Source of the DNA: Collinsella sp.
GTDB lineage: Bacteria; Actinomycetota; Coriobacteriia; Coriobacteriales; Coriobacteriaceae
Length of the DNA stretch: 32,869 nucleotides
Assembly: GCA_019414545.1 (NCBI GenBank)
Contig: DXLV01000008.1
Span: 27,578 to 60,446 of the forward strand
Reading direction: 5' to 3'
The position numbers and the translations under genes are program-made. How positions within the stretch are numbered: the stretch's first letter is position 1; each line of letters opens with the position of its first letter. Of this stretch, positions 1 to 8,844 are shown in pieces. The notes beneath the pieces are model-generated. The model was not told where the DNA came from and did not search any database. It saw only the letters and a program-made list of their open reading frames with translations.

Positions 1-277
1 CGTGCTCGAGTGCGCGCTTGAGGGCGGCGGCCTTCATCTCGGTGTTGCGCTCGTCGAGCATGCCCTCGATCAGCTGGCGCATCTCGTTGGCGCGCTTGCC
101 CATCACGGGACGATCCTCGGGGGCGAGCTTGCCCATCATGCGCATCAGGCCGGTGATGCGGCCCTTGCGGCCGAGCAGCTCAATGCGCGCAGCCTCGAGC
201 TTGGCTGCGTCGTCGGCGCCTGCGACGAGCTCCTTGGCCTCTTCCTCGAGTTTGACCAGATCATCAATCAGACTCAT
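1..277 (-). CDS. pheS: Phenylalanyl-tRNA synthetase alpha subunit, N-terminal part (cut by window edge)
   Basis: Only the first 92 codons are present; the gene runs off the left edge. The translation begins MSLIDDLVKLEEEAKELV and continues with LGRKGRITGLMRMMGKL followed by PEDRPVMGKRANEMRQ. This is the N-terminal coiled-coil arm of PheS, which contacts tRNA-Phe; the catalytic domain lies outside the window. The enzyme charges tRNA-Phe in the cytoplasm as an alpha2-beta2 complex with PheT, which normally follows pheS. The assignment is strengthened by the T-box leader directly upstream, whose specifier codon is TTC (Phe). The ATG at 275-277 is the only sensible start; a GGGAAGA stretch just upstream could serve as ribosome binding site. 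Confidence 0.9.
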   Translation of the reverse strand, partial: MSLIDDLVKLEEEAKELVAGADDAAKLEAARIELLGRKGRITGLMRMMGKLAPEDRPVMGKRANEMRQLIEGMLDERNTEMKAAALKRALEH

Positions 278-360
278 GTCTTCCCTTTCGTCTCTCGCGC
301 TCTCCGTTTGCCGAGGCGGCTGCCGCCGTCTGACATTGCGAAAACGCGGCCCGGTTCGGT

Positions 361-645
361 AATAAAAAAACCGTCCTCGGGCATGTGCATTGCCCAAGGA
401 CGGTTGAATTCCGCGGTACCACCTTGTTTGACCCGGCGGATGTCTGGCCCGCCGTGCCCACTCTGCGCCCCTTATCGCGAGGCTCACGGCTTCCCTACTG
501 GGGCTTCGCCGCCGCTGGCCGCGCGCCCGTTGAGGTCGCTGCTCGGGAGTGAACGCTTGGCCCTTGCCACCGCAGGAAGGCTTGCAGCCCATGACCTTCC
601 CTCTCTTGCCGGCGACGCGGCGGGCAAAACCCTCTCCGTCAACGC
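361..645 (-). promoter_or_regulatory. T-box leader, phenylalanine-specific, controlling pheS
   Basis: Read on the minus strand, the leader holds the near-invariant T-box AAGGTGGTACCGCGG (411-425), which pairs with the uncharged tRNA acceptor end in this RNA class. Upstream is a Stem I part with a GGAAGG...CCTTCC hairpin (about 580-602) and, just before CACTCCCGAGC-like sequence, the codon TTC at 551-553. TTC specifies Phe, matching pheS downstream. Uncharged tRNA-Phe should favour the antiterminator and let transcription enter pheS. The 5' end is estimated; a TATCCT box at about 654-659 may be the -10. The long open frames through this stretch are not genes. Confidence 0.93.
362..403 (-). terminator. 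Regulated terminator of the pheS T-box
   Basis: On the minus strand a stem CCGTCCTTGGGCA / TGCCCGAGGACGG (371-403, one mismatch-free outer part, short loop) is followed by a run of T (363-370). It lies immediately 3' of the T-box sequence, so the antiterminator and terminator are mutually exclusive, as is usual in this class. Confidence 0.92.
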
Positions 646-783
646 ATTGGGCTACAGGATAACACATTCTGCGAGCATATCGCCGCGTTCCGTTTTGTTC
701 GCACTGGGTACAAGGCGGGTAGCTGTGCAAACTGGCCGCACGCCCACCCGTGGCGCTCGACCTGCGAGATCAAGGATATAGGT

Positions 784-2325
784 ATGGGAAAGAAACTCGA
801 TAAGAAGGCCAAGGCGGGCAAGAGCATCAAGAAGCTCCGCAAGCTCGAAGGCAAGCTGTGGACTCGCGAGTACCTGCTCAAGATTGCCGAGTTCGATGGA
901 GCGACGATTGCTCCTGCCAACGGCGCAGCAGCGCGTGCCGACGCCATGGGCACGCTTGCCGGCGAGCATCACAAGCTGCTGACCAGCGAGAAGTCCGTTG
1001 AGCTCGTACGCTCGTTAGCGCGCGAGACCGTCGCCGGCGGCAAAATCGACGACCCTCAGCTGCTCGACGAGATCCGTGTGCTCGGCCGCGATCAACGTGA
1101 GGCCAGTGCCATCCCCACCGAAGAAGCCGAGGCCTGGACCAGGCTCACCTGCGAGGCGGACGCCGTGTGGCACAAGGCCAAGGCTGCCAACGACTGGGCG
1201 AGCTTTGAGACCTATGTGGATAGAATCGTCGCCCAACTTAAGCATCAGGCCGAGCTCATGGACCCCAAGCGCGATCCATACGACGTTTGGCTCGACCAGT
1301 ACGAGCGCGGCCTTTCCGCCAAGAGCTTCGACGCGTTTTGCGATGAGGTCAAGGCCACGGTCGTGCCGCTCGTGCACGCCATCGGCGAGCGCGGCCAGCA
1401 GCCGGCTGCCGACTTTTTGCACGCCCACGTGCCCGAGGCTGCCCAGCGCGCCATGAGCTTCGACCTTATGAAGCTTGTCGGCCTGGACCTGGACGACACC
1501 ACGCTTGCCTTTACCGAGCATCCGTTTAGCGAGGGCTTTGCCGTGGGTGATGCGCGCATCGCGACGCACATCTACGAGGACGACTGCATCTCCAACGTCT
1601 ACAGCATCATCCACGAGGCGGGGCACACCATGTACGAGCTGGGCGTCAATCCCGCCTATGCGCGCACGTGCTTGGAGGGCGGCACCTCCATGGGCATCCA
1701 CGAGAGCCAGAGCCGCTTTTTCGAGAACACCGTGGGTCGCAGCCGCGCCTTTATGGGCCCGCTGCTCGAGGTGCTGCGTCGTCACGCGCCCGAGGTCTAC
1801 GGCGACGTCGACGAAGACACGCTCTACCGCGCCGTGAACATCGCGCAGCCGTCGTTGATCCGCACCGAGGCCGACGAGCTCACCTATCCGCTGCATATTA
1901 TGGTGCGCTACCAGATCGAGCGCATGCTGTTTGCCGGCGTGGCTGCGGCCAAGGACATCCCCGCGCTTTGGAACCGCTTTATGGACGAGTACCTGGGCAT
2001 TCCCGTTCCCGACGACACGCACGGCTGCCTGCAGGATACGCATTGGAGCGGCGGTTCGTTTGGCTACTTCCCCACGTATGCGCTTGGTAGCGCCTACGAT
2101 GCCATGTTTGTGCCGGCCATGTGCCGCGACGGCGTCGACCTTACCGGTGCCTGCGCGAGCGGCGACTTGGCACCCGTCCGCGCGTGGCTGGGCGAGCACA
2201 TTTGGCAGTGGGGCCGCGCCAAGGACGCGCCGGAACTCATCAAGGGTGCCTGCGGCATGGATTTTGACGCCCGCTACTACTGCAGCTACCTGCAGGACAA
2301 GTTCACCACGCTGTACGAGCTGTAA
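784..2325 (+). CDS. M32 family metallocarboxypeptidase (carboxypeptidase Taq type)
   Basis: A 513-residue cytoplasmic zinc carboxypeptidase that removes C-terminal residues from peptides; about 500 residues is the usual family length. The zinc site is visible: HEAGH at residues 277-281 (H277, H281 ligands, E278 catalytic) and HESQS at 306-310, whose E307 is the third ligand. The spacing of 30 from H277 to E307 matches the family. Other family blocks are DPYDVWLDQYE near residue 165 and RTEADELTYPLHIMVRYQIE near 360. No signal peptide; the first 25 residues are very basic (MGKKLDKKAKAGK). The start has AAGGATATAGGT just upstream. It stands alone and is divergent from pheS; element copy 1 and glmM lie downstream in convergent orientation. 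Confidence 0.93.
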   Translation: MGKKLDKKAKAGKSIKKLRKLEGKLWTREYLLKIAEFDGATIAPANGAAARADAMGTLAGEHHKLLTSEKSVELVRSLARETVAGGKIDDPQLLDEIRVLGRDQREASAIPTEEAEAWTRLTCEADAVWHKAKAANDWASFETYVDRIVAQLKHQAELMDPKRDPYDVWLDQYERGLSAKSFDAFCDEVKATVVPLVHAIGERGQQPAADFLHAHVPEAAQRAMSFDLMKLVGLDLDDTTLAFTEHPFSEGFAVGDARIATHIYEDDCISNVYSIIHEAGHTMYELGVNPAYARTCLEGGTSMGIHESQSRFFENTVGRSRAFMGPLLEVLRRHAPEVYGDVDEDTLYRAVNIAQPSLIRTEADELTYPLHIMVRYQIERMLFAGVAAAKDIPALWNRFMDEYLGIPVPDDTHGCLQDTHWSGGSFGYFPTYALGSAYDAMFVPAMCRDGVDLTGACASGDLAPVRAWLGEHIWQWGRAKDAPELIKGACGMDFDARYYCSYLQDKFTTLYEL

Positions 2326-2370
2326 GGATTGACCAGCACGCCATCGCCAACGCCAACCATGTTGACGCCA

Positions 2371-2531
2371 ATGTCTTGGCAACGTCAGCGAAAACGACCC
2401 TAAGCGAGCAAGGTGACGTGAAATGAAAGGGCGCTGACCTTCTGGTCGCGCCCTTGAAATTGAACGTCAGATTGCCGCTTAGGGGCGTTTGCAGCGTCGA
2501 GCAGTTACGCGGTTTGGTAAAATCGCGTAAC
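2371..2531 (+). repeat. Composite multi-stem intergenic element, copy 1
   Basis: Stems, in order: P1 2395-2406 with 2476-2487 (CGACCCTAAGCG / CGCTTAGGGGCG, one mismatch); P2 GCAA 2408-2411 with TTGC 2472-2475; P3 GACGT 2415-2419 with ACGTC 2464-2468; P4 AAGGGCGC-t-GACC 2427-2439 with GGTCGCGCCCTT 2444-2455, loop TTCT; then a separate hairpin P5 GTTACGCG 2504-2511 with CGCGTAAC 2524-2531 around a GGTAAAA loop. Related copies are at 24231-24377 and 32778-32869, with changed but still complementary stems. It fills the gap between two convergent genes, and P5 overlaps the first base of the glmM stop codon. Confidence 0.85.
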
Positions 2532-3862
2532 TACAGAGCCTCGAGCGCGTTGGCGATGCGCTTCATGGCAGCATCGGCGGATGCTTGGTCGGGCGCCTCG
2601 GCCAGCACACGGATAACCGACTCGGTTCCGCTCTTGCGCACGAGCACGCGGCCCTCGCCTGCCAGCGCAGCCTCGGCCTCGGCGATGGCGTTCTGCACGC
2701 CCATGTTCTCGAGCGCGGCGTCCTTATCCGCTACGCGCACGGCAACCTGCGCCTGCGGCAGCAGCTTGCACGGAGCCGTGAGCTGCGAGAGCGTCTCGCG
2801 CTCGGCACGAATCACTTCCATCACGCGCAGTGAGGTCATAATGCCGTCGCCCGTGCGCTCGATATCGCCAAAGATCGTATGGCCCGTCTGCTCGCCGCCC
2901 AGGCTGTAGCCGCCCTCGCGCATCTTGGCATACACGTGACGGTCGCCCACACCGCTGGTCACGGCACTTAGGCCGGCAAGCTCCAACGACTTGATCAGGC
3001 CAAAGTTGCTGGCGATCGTCGGCACCACGGTACCGCCCGAAAGGCGACCGTGCTTGTTCAGATACACGCCGCACACGTACAGGATCTGGTCGCCGTCTAC
3101 CACGCGACCGCGCTCATCCACGGCCAGGCAGCGGTCGGCATCGCCGTCATAGGCAAAACCCACGTCCAGGCCCTGCTCCACCACGTGGCGCTGCAGGCGC
3201 TCCATATGCGTGGAGCCGCAGTCGACGTTGATGTTAAAGCCATCGGGCGCGGCGTTGATCACGCGCACGTCGGCACCGAGCGCGTCAAACACCGGCTTGG
3301 CCACCGAGGACGCCGAGCCGTTGGCGCAGTCAATGCCGATCTTGACGCCCTGCAGCGAAAAGTTCGCACTTGCAATGAGCGAAGCAATGTAGCGGTTGCG
3401 GCCCTGCATGTAGTCCACCGTGGCGCCGATGTGGTTGCCCGTGGCCAGCGGCACCTCGCTCTTGCCATCGACGTAGTCCTCGATGAGCTCCAGTACGTCC
3501 TCGTCCATCTTAAAACCGTCGCTATTGACGAGCTTAATGCCGTTATCGCAAAACGGGTTGTGGCTCGCGCTGATCATGATGCCGCAATCGAAGCAGCCTT
3601 CCACGGTCTGATGTGCTACGCCCGGCGTGGGGATCACGTGCAGCATATAGGCGTCCGCACCGCTCGCGACCAGGCCACTCACCAGCGCAGCCTCGAACAT
3701 ATAACTCGAGCGACGCGTGTCCTTACCCACAATGACGCGCGCCTTGCGCTCGCGGTTGGCGCCGTAATACCAGCCCACAAAACGGCCAATCTTATAAGCG
3801 TGCTCTACCGTCAGCCCAACGTTAGCCTCACCGCGAAAGCCGTCGGTGCCAAAGTACTTCAT
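2531..3862 (-). CDS. glmM: Phosphoglucosamine mutase
   Basis: 443 residues, the normal GlmM length. It interconverts glucosamine-6-phosphate and glucosamine-1-phosphate in the cytoplasm, feeding UDP-GlcNAc and so peptidoglycan synthesis. Visible motifs: start MKYFGTDGFRGEAN; active-site phosphoserine loop ISASHNP with S100; metal loop DGDADR with D239, D241 and D243; sugar-binding GGEQTGH with E324; and the C-terminal phosphate-binding RKSGTES near residue 408. The ATG has AAGGAG nine bases upstream. It follows the DUF4012 gene on the same strand after 83 bases that include a hairpin, so it may be read both from that gene and independently. Confidence 0.97.
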   Translation of the reverse strand: MKYFGTDGFRGEANVGLTVEHAYKIGRFVGWYYGANRERKARVIVGKDTRRSSYMFEAALVSGLVASGADAYMLHVIPTPGVAHQTVEGCFDCGIMISASHNPFCDNGIKLVNSDGFKMDEDVLELIEDYVDGKSEVPLATGNHIGATVDYMQGRNRYIASLIASANFSLQGVKIGIDCANGSASSVAKPVFDALGADVRVINAAPDGFNINVDCGSTHMERLQRHVVEQGLDVGFAYDGDADRCLAVDERGRVVDGDQILYVCGVYLNKHGRLSGGTVVPTIASNFGLIKSLELAGLSAVTSGVGDRHVYAKMREGGYSLGGEQTGHTIFGDIERTGDGIMTSLRVMEVIRAERETLSQLTAPCKLLPQAQVAVRVADKDAALENMGVQNAIAEAEAALAGEGRVLVRKSGTESVIRVLAEAPDQASADAAMKRIANALEAL

Positions 3863-3881
3863 GCGCTCTCCTTACAAAATA

Positions 3882-3908
3882 GGGGCGAACAGATTGCCTG
3901 TCCGCCCC
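3882..3908 (-). terminator. Hairpin between the DUF4012 gene and glmM
   Basis: GGGGCG (3882-3887) pairs with CGCCCC (3903-3908), extended inward by ACAG/CTGT after a single mismatch. On the minus strand it is followed by TATTTTGT, a weak T tract. It could be a partial terminator for the upstream DUF4012 gene or an attenuator before glmM. Confidence 0.55.
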
Positions 3909-3945
3909 AAAATGGTACTCGATTATCTGCGCTACCAGAAAAACC

Positions 3946-6258
3946 CTACGCCGACGCGCTGTCGCGAGCCGCCTGGCATGTAGGAGTCTGACGCAGCGTA
4001 AGCGGCTTGTCCCCCGCCTCGGCTGACGTGGTCAGCGTATATGTGATCGTCGTCGTCTCGCCAGCATGCAGGTCAACGGTGCCCGAATAGAAGGGGATTC
4101 CATGCCACGTAGCGGCGCCAAGACCAAACTGGGTGCCCTCGACGGTCAGATCAGTAATGTTGCCGCCCGTCGGGGCAAACAACGAGACATTCAGACGCTC
4201 GTCGTCGCGCGCGGCATCGGGCGCGCTCGCCGCGACGTAGTCGGGCAGCTTGCCGGCCTCCTCCTGCGTCATGATGTTCGTCAGGGTAACGGTGATGCGA
4301 TACGAGCATGTGCCGTCACCGTTCTTGATGCCCTGGCCAATCTGCGTATCGGCATTCAGGTACCAGTCGAGCTTGGAGAAGCTCAGGTTGTTAAAGTAGA
4401 CACCAGCAACGGGATCTTCACTCGGGTCATCCGGATCGGGCAGCGAGGCGTCGATGTTCATCTCCTTGATAGCGTTCTGCTCGTCATCGTTTTTCATCCA
4501 CGCGATCAGGCGGCCCTCTTCGGCACCGCGCTCAACGGCGCTGACAAGCTTCGTAACATCGACATCGCCGATACCGCCAAGGATCTTGTCGAAGGCAGCG
4601 CTGGCGACGGATGCAAAGATGCCGTCCGACTCCTCGACCGGATAGTTCCAGTACACATCGTGCATGAGGACCTTTGCGGCGTTGGTGCCGTCGACAACCG
4701 TTCCGTCGGGCAGCGACACGTTACCGACCAGGCCCAGCAGATACTGCAGGAACACCGGGTCGATACCAATGACGCCATCGACGTCCTGGCCATATTGAGA
4801 TTTCCACAGGGCTGCGACACGCTGCGAGTTGCGGGGCCAATCAGGCGAATAGGTATTGCCCGAGTTGTACAGGTTACTGTGGTTGCCGAACAGCGCCTCA
4901 TCCTCTTCGTCGACGCTCTCGACTGCCTCATCCTCGCTGAGTCCAATGCAGGGAACAAACTCGCCAATCGACATCTGGCCGTCGGTGACCGAAATCAGGC
5001 CCTGCGAACCGCCAAAGCCGCCGCAGGCACGAATCTCGACGTTGTTCATGGCGTACACAAGGTAGTTACGCGTCTGGCCGTTGGCGCCGAGCATCTGGGG
5101 AAGGACGGGGGCGACCTTCTCCGCCGCGTCAACCGCGCCGTTGAGGGTGGCAAAGCCGTCCTTGGCCTTATCGACCAGCTCGGTCACCTGGGAAATATGA
5201 GTATCGCCAATGCCCTGGATCTTCTCGTTGGCGCTCTTGAACACCTTCGAGCTGCTGGAAAGCGAATCGGCGACCGCCTGCAGCGCGGACACGTTAATCA
5301 TGCCGTCCTGAAACAGCTTGCCGGGCGTGGCCTGCGAAAGGTTATCGGCCATGGGAACCAGCGCATTGCTCGAGACATCGGACAGGGCGTCGATCATGGT
5401 GCGGGCCGCATTGATGTCGCTGCCATACACCGGGATAAACGAAGCCGCCGTCCACAGCGGGCTCGAGGTCTCCGCCTTCATGCTGTCGCAAAGCTCATCA
5501 ATCTTCTTCGCGTCGTCAGGCAGCGTCGAAAAATCGCCCGACGTGACCTTGTCCTTAAGGCCACCGACAATCTCGACGGCCTCCTTCGCTTCACTCTTTA
5601 CGGTCTTTGCCGAGTTAAGCAGCATAAAGCCGCTTGCGCCAAGCGCAACGAGAAGCACCGCGACTACAGAGGCAATAATGGCGCCGGTGTGACGCTTTTT
5701 GCGCTCGCCCTTGCGATGGCGATGACGGACCAGACCGTCAGAGGTCGAACTCGACGAAGCGTCGCTACCGTAGTTCAAGCCAAAATCGTAATAATCTTCC
5801 TTGGAACCCGAGCCCGCAAACTCGGCACCGCTATCATCCAGGCGGGCGAACGTGCCAGTCTCGGAGGCGCCGGTGTAGATCGTGCCAAGGTTACCCGTAA
5901 GTCCCGCACCACCGGCAGAGGGAGTATTGTTGGCAGCCTTGCCGGCATTAACGTTGCCGGCGGCATTCGCGGTGTTGGCAGCACCTGCGTTGTTCGCGGG
6001 TACCGAAGGAGCCCCGCTCGGCTGCGACGTGGAGGTTGCACCGCCCGCAAAGACATTCCCTCTTGCGCGGCCGGTCTTTTTTGCCTTTTGTGACTGCTCG
6101 TACAGAGCGGTAAACATCGCCGTCTCGCCCGGGGACACGCGCTTACCGGAACCGCCCTGTCCAGCGCCGCCCGGCGTGCCGGCCTTACCAGCCCCGTTCG
6201 GACGCGGCGGAACTGCAGGGCGGCCGCTATCGCTGCCCTTAAAGTGATTACCAGCCAT
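3946..6258 (-). CDS. DUF4012 domain membrane-anchored protein
   Basis: 770 residues. The N-terminal ~180 residues are low-complexity, rich in Gly, Ala, Asn, Pro and Ser, and probably disordered and cytoplasmic. A basic stretch (RHRHRKGERKKRH) precedes one membrane segment at about residues 192-214 (GAIIASVVAVLLVALGASGF), so the rest should face outside. The extracellular part includes helical sequence, then the DUF4012 hallmark NNVEIRACGGFGGS at about 405-418. The domain has no proven function; it is common in Gram-positive envelope loci. I chose the ATG at 6256-6258 because GAGGA lies seven bases upstream; the longer frame would need a TTG at 6285 without such a site. The neighbour glmM makes an envelope role plausible but that is inference. 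Confidence 0.82.
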   Translation of the reverse strand: MAGNHFKGSDSGRPAVPPRPNGAGKAGTPGGAGQGGSGKRVSPGETAMFTALYEQSQKAKKTGRARGNVFAGGATSTSQPSGAPSVPANNAGAANTANAAGNVNAGKAANNTPSAGGAGLTGNLGTIYTGASETGTFARLDDSGAEFAGSGSKEDYYDFGLNYGSDASSSSTSDGLVRHRHRKGERKKRHTGAIIASVVAVLLVALGASGFMLLNSAKTVKSEAKEAVEIVGGLKDKVTSGDFSTLPDDAKKIDELCDSMKAETSSPLWTAASFIPVYGSDINAARTMIDALSDVSSNALVPMADNLSQATPGKLFQDGMINVSALQAVADSLSSSSKVFKSANEKIQGIGDTHISQVTELVDKAKDGFATLNGAVDAAEKVAPVLPQMLGANGQTRNYLVYAMNNVEIRACGGFGGSQGLISVTDGQMSIGEFVPCIGLSEDEAVESVDEEDEALFGNHSNLYNSGNTYSPDWPRNSQRVAALWKSQYGQDVDGVIGIDPVFLQYLLGLVGNVSLPDGTVVDGTNAAKVLMHDVYWNYPVEESDGIFASVASAAFDKILGGIGDVDVTKLVSAVERGAEEGRLIAWMKNDDEQNAIKEMNIDASLPDPDDPSEDPVAGVYFNNLSFSKLDWYLNADTQIGQGIKNGDGTCSYRITVTLTNIMTQEEAGKLPDYVAASAPDAARDDERLNVSLFAPTGGNITDLTVEGTQFGLGAATWHGIPFYSGTVDLHAGETTTITYTLTTSAEAGDKPLTLRQTPTCQAARDSASA

Positions 6259-6407
6259 AAAGAAATCCTCGCAATTGAGTCGCAATGAAAAAGTCCATAA
6301 CGTTACTAGTTTATGGCATTTTGGGCATCGACAGCTAAACTCCAGACACGGACATCAATTGGCGAAAATGCGGCACAACACCTTTTCTGTCTTGGCGGCG
6401 GCGCCAG

Positions 6408-7430
6408 CTACACCGTGAGGAACATCATCACGATGATCATGGCAAAGCCGATAAGGTCGGTCGGCAAAAACACCGTGCCCAGCATAACGGCGCTGGTGAT
6501 GGTCGCCGAAACCGGCTCCACAGTTCCGATGAGACTCGCACGCACCGAGCCGATGTCCTTAACGCCCTGCATATAGAGCATGTAAGCAAAAAACGAGCCG
6601 ATAACCACGAACACCGCGAGCGCCTCGACGCCGGCAGCGTCGAGCGCCGGTATATGCGCCCAGGGCTGCACGAAGACACACGAGACCACGCCCGCCGTGA
6701 GCATTGCCGAGCCCGTGACGATGGGGCTGCCGTATTCGGGCAGGATCTTGGCGGGAATCACCGCCATACACGTGGCGCTGACCGCACACATAAGACCTGC
6801 TGCCAGGCCAAGCGGCGAGATATTCAGGCTGGTGGGGTCGCCGCCGGTGGCGATTAAAAAGGTTCCACCCAGAGCCAGGCCAATGCCGATGACTTCGCGA
6901 GTACGCGGCATGCGGCGATCGGTCACGCAGGTGTAGCCCATGATGATAACGAGCTGCAGGCACTGGAGCACCGTCGCGGTTCCGGCGTTCGTCAGGCGCA
7001 CGGCCGATAGATAGCAAAACTGGTTGAACAGCAGGCCAAAGGCGGTAAAGAGCAGCAGCTGCTTGCGATCGGCGGGTGTGGTCCAGAGCTTAGCCAGGCG
7101 CTCGCGGTCGCGCGTAACAACCACGGCCATAAAGAGTAGACCGGCGAGAATCTGACGCACGCTCATAAGCCACAAGGTGTCGACGTGGTAGGTATCGAAC
7201 AGAAAGCTCGCGCTGGTGCCCGAGAAGCCCCAAAACGAACCGCCCACCAACGTAGCCAAGACGCCCGTGATCATCTTGCGCGTCGAAGCGCTGTTCAGGC
7301 GCTCGCGCCAAGCGCGGCGGGTGCTACGGCTGAGCTCATCGGTGCCCTCGGGCACATCAATGTTCGATATATCGGTCATCGGCACCGAAGCCCCTGCGCC
7401 TTCGACCTGCTCGACACGCTCTTTGCTCAT
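6408..7430 (-). CDS. EamA/DMT family transporter
   Basis: 340 residues with a hydrophilic N-terminal stretch of about 55 residues and then about ten membrane segments arranged as two EamA repeats, the usual drug/metabolite transporter design. Recognisable pieces are GGSFWGFSGTSASFLF in the first helix and the second-repeat ending VEPVSATITSAVMLGTVFLP. Such proteins move small metabolites across the cytoplasmic membrane; the substrate cannot be read from sequence. The ATG at 7428-7430 is preceded by GAGGGAA. It is a single gene: the DUF4012 gene downstream on the same strand starts 150 bases away with its own binding site. Confidence 0.88.
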   Translation of the reverse strand: MSKERVEQVEGAGASVPMTDISNIDVPEGTDELSRSTRRAWRERLNSASTRKMITGVLATLVGGSFWGFSGTSASFLFDTYHVDTLWLMSVRQILAGLLFMAVVVTRDRERLAKLWTTPADRKQLLLFTAFGLLFNQFCYLSAVRLTNAGTATVLQCLQLVIIMGYTCVTDRRMPRTREVIGIGLALGGTFLIATGGDPTSLNISPLGLAAGLMCAVSATCMAVIPAKILPEYGSPIVTGSAMLTAGVVSCVFVQPWAHIPALDAAGVEALAVFVVIGSFFAYMLYMQGVKDIGSVRASLIGTVEPVSATITSAVMLGTVFLPTDLIGFAMIIVMMFLTV

Positions 7431-7653
7431 TCCATTCCCTCGAAGCAGCCTGGAAACAATTCGGCTTACCTTACCACGGCGAAGGCACCAGCCGAAGGCT
7501 TGTCCGCTTATCGGTAGGACAATTCCGCAGACGTCTTTCCATAGCTCGATACCGCAGCATTAGTCGACGGCCAAATCGCGGCAGCAGACTCCTTTGAAAT
7601 GGATACGACAAAGCCCTCGAATTCCACAATGTAAGCGATTTTTAAAAATGTTC

Positions 7654-7682
7654 TTGCCACCGAGTTCAGGCTCCGTTATATT
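7654..7682 (+). promoter_or_regulatory. Promoter of tRNA-Val
   Basis: TTGCCA (7654-7659) and TATATT (7677-7682) are separated by exactly 17 bases, close to the sigma-70 consensus, and the tRNA begins about 30 bases after the -10. It is the clearest vegetative promoter in the window. Confidence 0.85.
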
Positions 7683-7711
7683 ATCCCTTGCGCACTTGCG
7701 CACCCTTGATC

Positions 7712-7786
7712 GGGCGTTTAGCTCAGGGGGAGAGCGCTTCCCTGACACGGAAGAGGTCAGAAGTTCAAATCTTCTAACGCCCACCA
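7712..7786 (+). tRNA. tRNA-Val (anticodon GAC)
   Basis: 75 bases including an encoded CCA end. The acceptor stem GGGCGTT pairs with AACGCCC; the D arm is GCTC/GAGC; the anticodon stem CTTCC/GGAAG encloses the loop CTGACAC, giving anticodon GAC, which reads GUC and GUU valine codons. The T arm is AGAAG-TTCAAAT-CTTCT. It is transcribed alone, between its own promoter and terminator. Confidence 0.97.
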
Positions 7787-7793
7787 AATGTTC

Positions 7794-7832
7794 GCAGCTC
7801 AGAGGCTATGTACTCTGGGCTGTTTTGTTTTA
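7794..7832 (+). terminator. Rho-independent terminator after tRNA-Val
   Basis: CAGCTCAGAG (7795-7804) pairs with CTCTGGGCTG (7813-7822) over ten pairs with one G-T, followed by TTTTGTTTTAT. It ends the single-gene tRNA transcript. Confidence 0.88.
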
Positions 7833-8120
7833 TGTCGCCAAATCCACTGGCAGCTCCAACCGTCATCGCAACGTAACACCAATTCACCTGACGAATGGCT
7901 GCCAAACAAATTCAATACCCCAACACCAACAATAGCCAGGCACAAAACTGCGCCGCAAGCTGCTCCAGCCGCCCAACTGACCAAAAGCCGATCATCTACT
8001 TGCCAATTTATCCAGGGTGTAACCAATCAGTCCGCACCGCAACTTCTCAGCAAAACGCCGCGATGCCTGCACCCTGCGGTATCCTTGAGCCACTTGCACC
8101 TGCAGCACCAAGGAGCCGCC

Positions 8121-8807
8121 ATGCGCACCGAGCTCGATGTCCCCTTTTCGCACAAAGAAGAAGCCAAGGCGCTGGGCGCCAAATGGGACCGGACCAAGAA
8201 GATCTGGTATGTGCCCAGCGGCGTCAACCCCGAGCCCTTTGCCGAGTGGCTGCCCGGTGTTGACCGATCCGACCCCTCAGCGCCGTATATATATCTAGTA
8301 CTGGGCAAGCGCGAGTGCTGGAAGTGTCACAAAGAGACCTCGGTCGCGGCCTTCGGCATTCCCTATCGAACCGATAACGACGAGAGCATCGCCATCGCGC
8401 ACGCGCCCAACGAAGCCGGGCACATTGCCATCGACACGGCCAGCGCCAACGCACTCGCCATCGTGCCCACTCTTGGCTGCGTGCCGGGCGAGATCCGCGA
8501 CTACCTTCATAAGCGCTGTGGCTACAAGCCCGTAGGCGCGCGAGCCTCCAAAGCCCCGTCGCTCGGCAACACGTGCACCAGTTGCGACGCGCTGCAAGGC
8601 AGCCGCTATCTGTTCGAGGAGCCCTCGTCCCCGTTTGCCCTCACTGCCATCAACAAGCTGCCGGCACTGGAGTTTGTGCGCGTCGAAGTTGCCGGCGTCT
8701 TTGGCGTCCCGGCTACGCGCACCGACTTTGACCAGGCGCTCTTTACCTGGGCACGCGACCATCACGCCAAGTTTCACAAGCAACTCGGTGAGGGGGTTTA
8801 TTTGTAG
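8121..8807 (+). CDS. DUF5710 domain protein with paired CxxC zinc-ribbon motifs
   Basis: 228 residues. The first 45 residues (RTELDVPFSHKEEAKALGAK, then WDRTKKIWYVPSG) match the DUF5710 pattern, a small domain often attached to DNA-primase-like or plasmid-transfer proteins. After it come CWKCH near residue 66 and CTSCD near residue 154, each able to supply two cysteines to a zinc site. No catalytic motif is recognisable and the function is unknown; nucleic-acid binding is a guess. The ATG at 8121 is preceded by AAGGAG. The open frame extends upstream to 7788, but that part runs from the tRNA 3' end and has no binding site. The 288 bases between the tRNA terminator and this gene hold no other recognisable feature. 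Confidence 0.75.
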   Translation: MRTELDVPFSHKEEAKALGAKWDRTKKIWYVPSGVNPEPFAEWLPGVDRSDPSAPYIYLVLGKRECWKCHKETSVAAFGIPYRTDNDESIAIAHAPNEAGHIAIDTASANALAIVPTLGCVPGEIRDYLHKRCGYKPVGARASKAPSLGNTCTSCDALQGSRYLFEEPSSPFALTAINKLPALEFVRVEVAGVFGVPATRTDFDQALFTWARDHHAKFHKQLGEGVYL

Positions 8808-8844
8808 AGACGGAGAGCCTTCACAGCCAGCTCTTCCGCATCAC

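Noticed and set aside
2..781. Plus-strand 259-residue open frame at the left edge
   Set aside because: It crosses the pheS coding region in antisense and the T-box leader; no binding site and no family resemblance.
1015..2382. Long antisense frame over the M32 gene (455 residues)
   Set aside because: Typical GC-rich shadow, rich in Ala, Arg, His and Val without domain features; the opposite strand encodes a complete M32 enzyme.
4066..6093. Antisense 675-residue frame over the DUF4012 gene
   Set aside because: Composition of a shadow frame, no ribosome binding site, and the minus strand has a coherent membrane protein.
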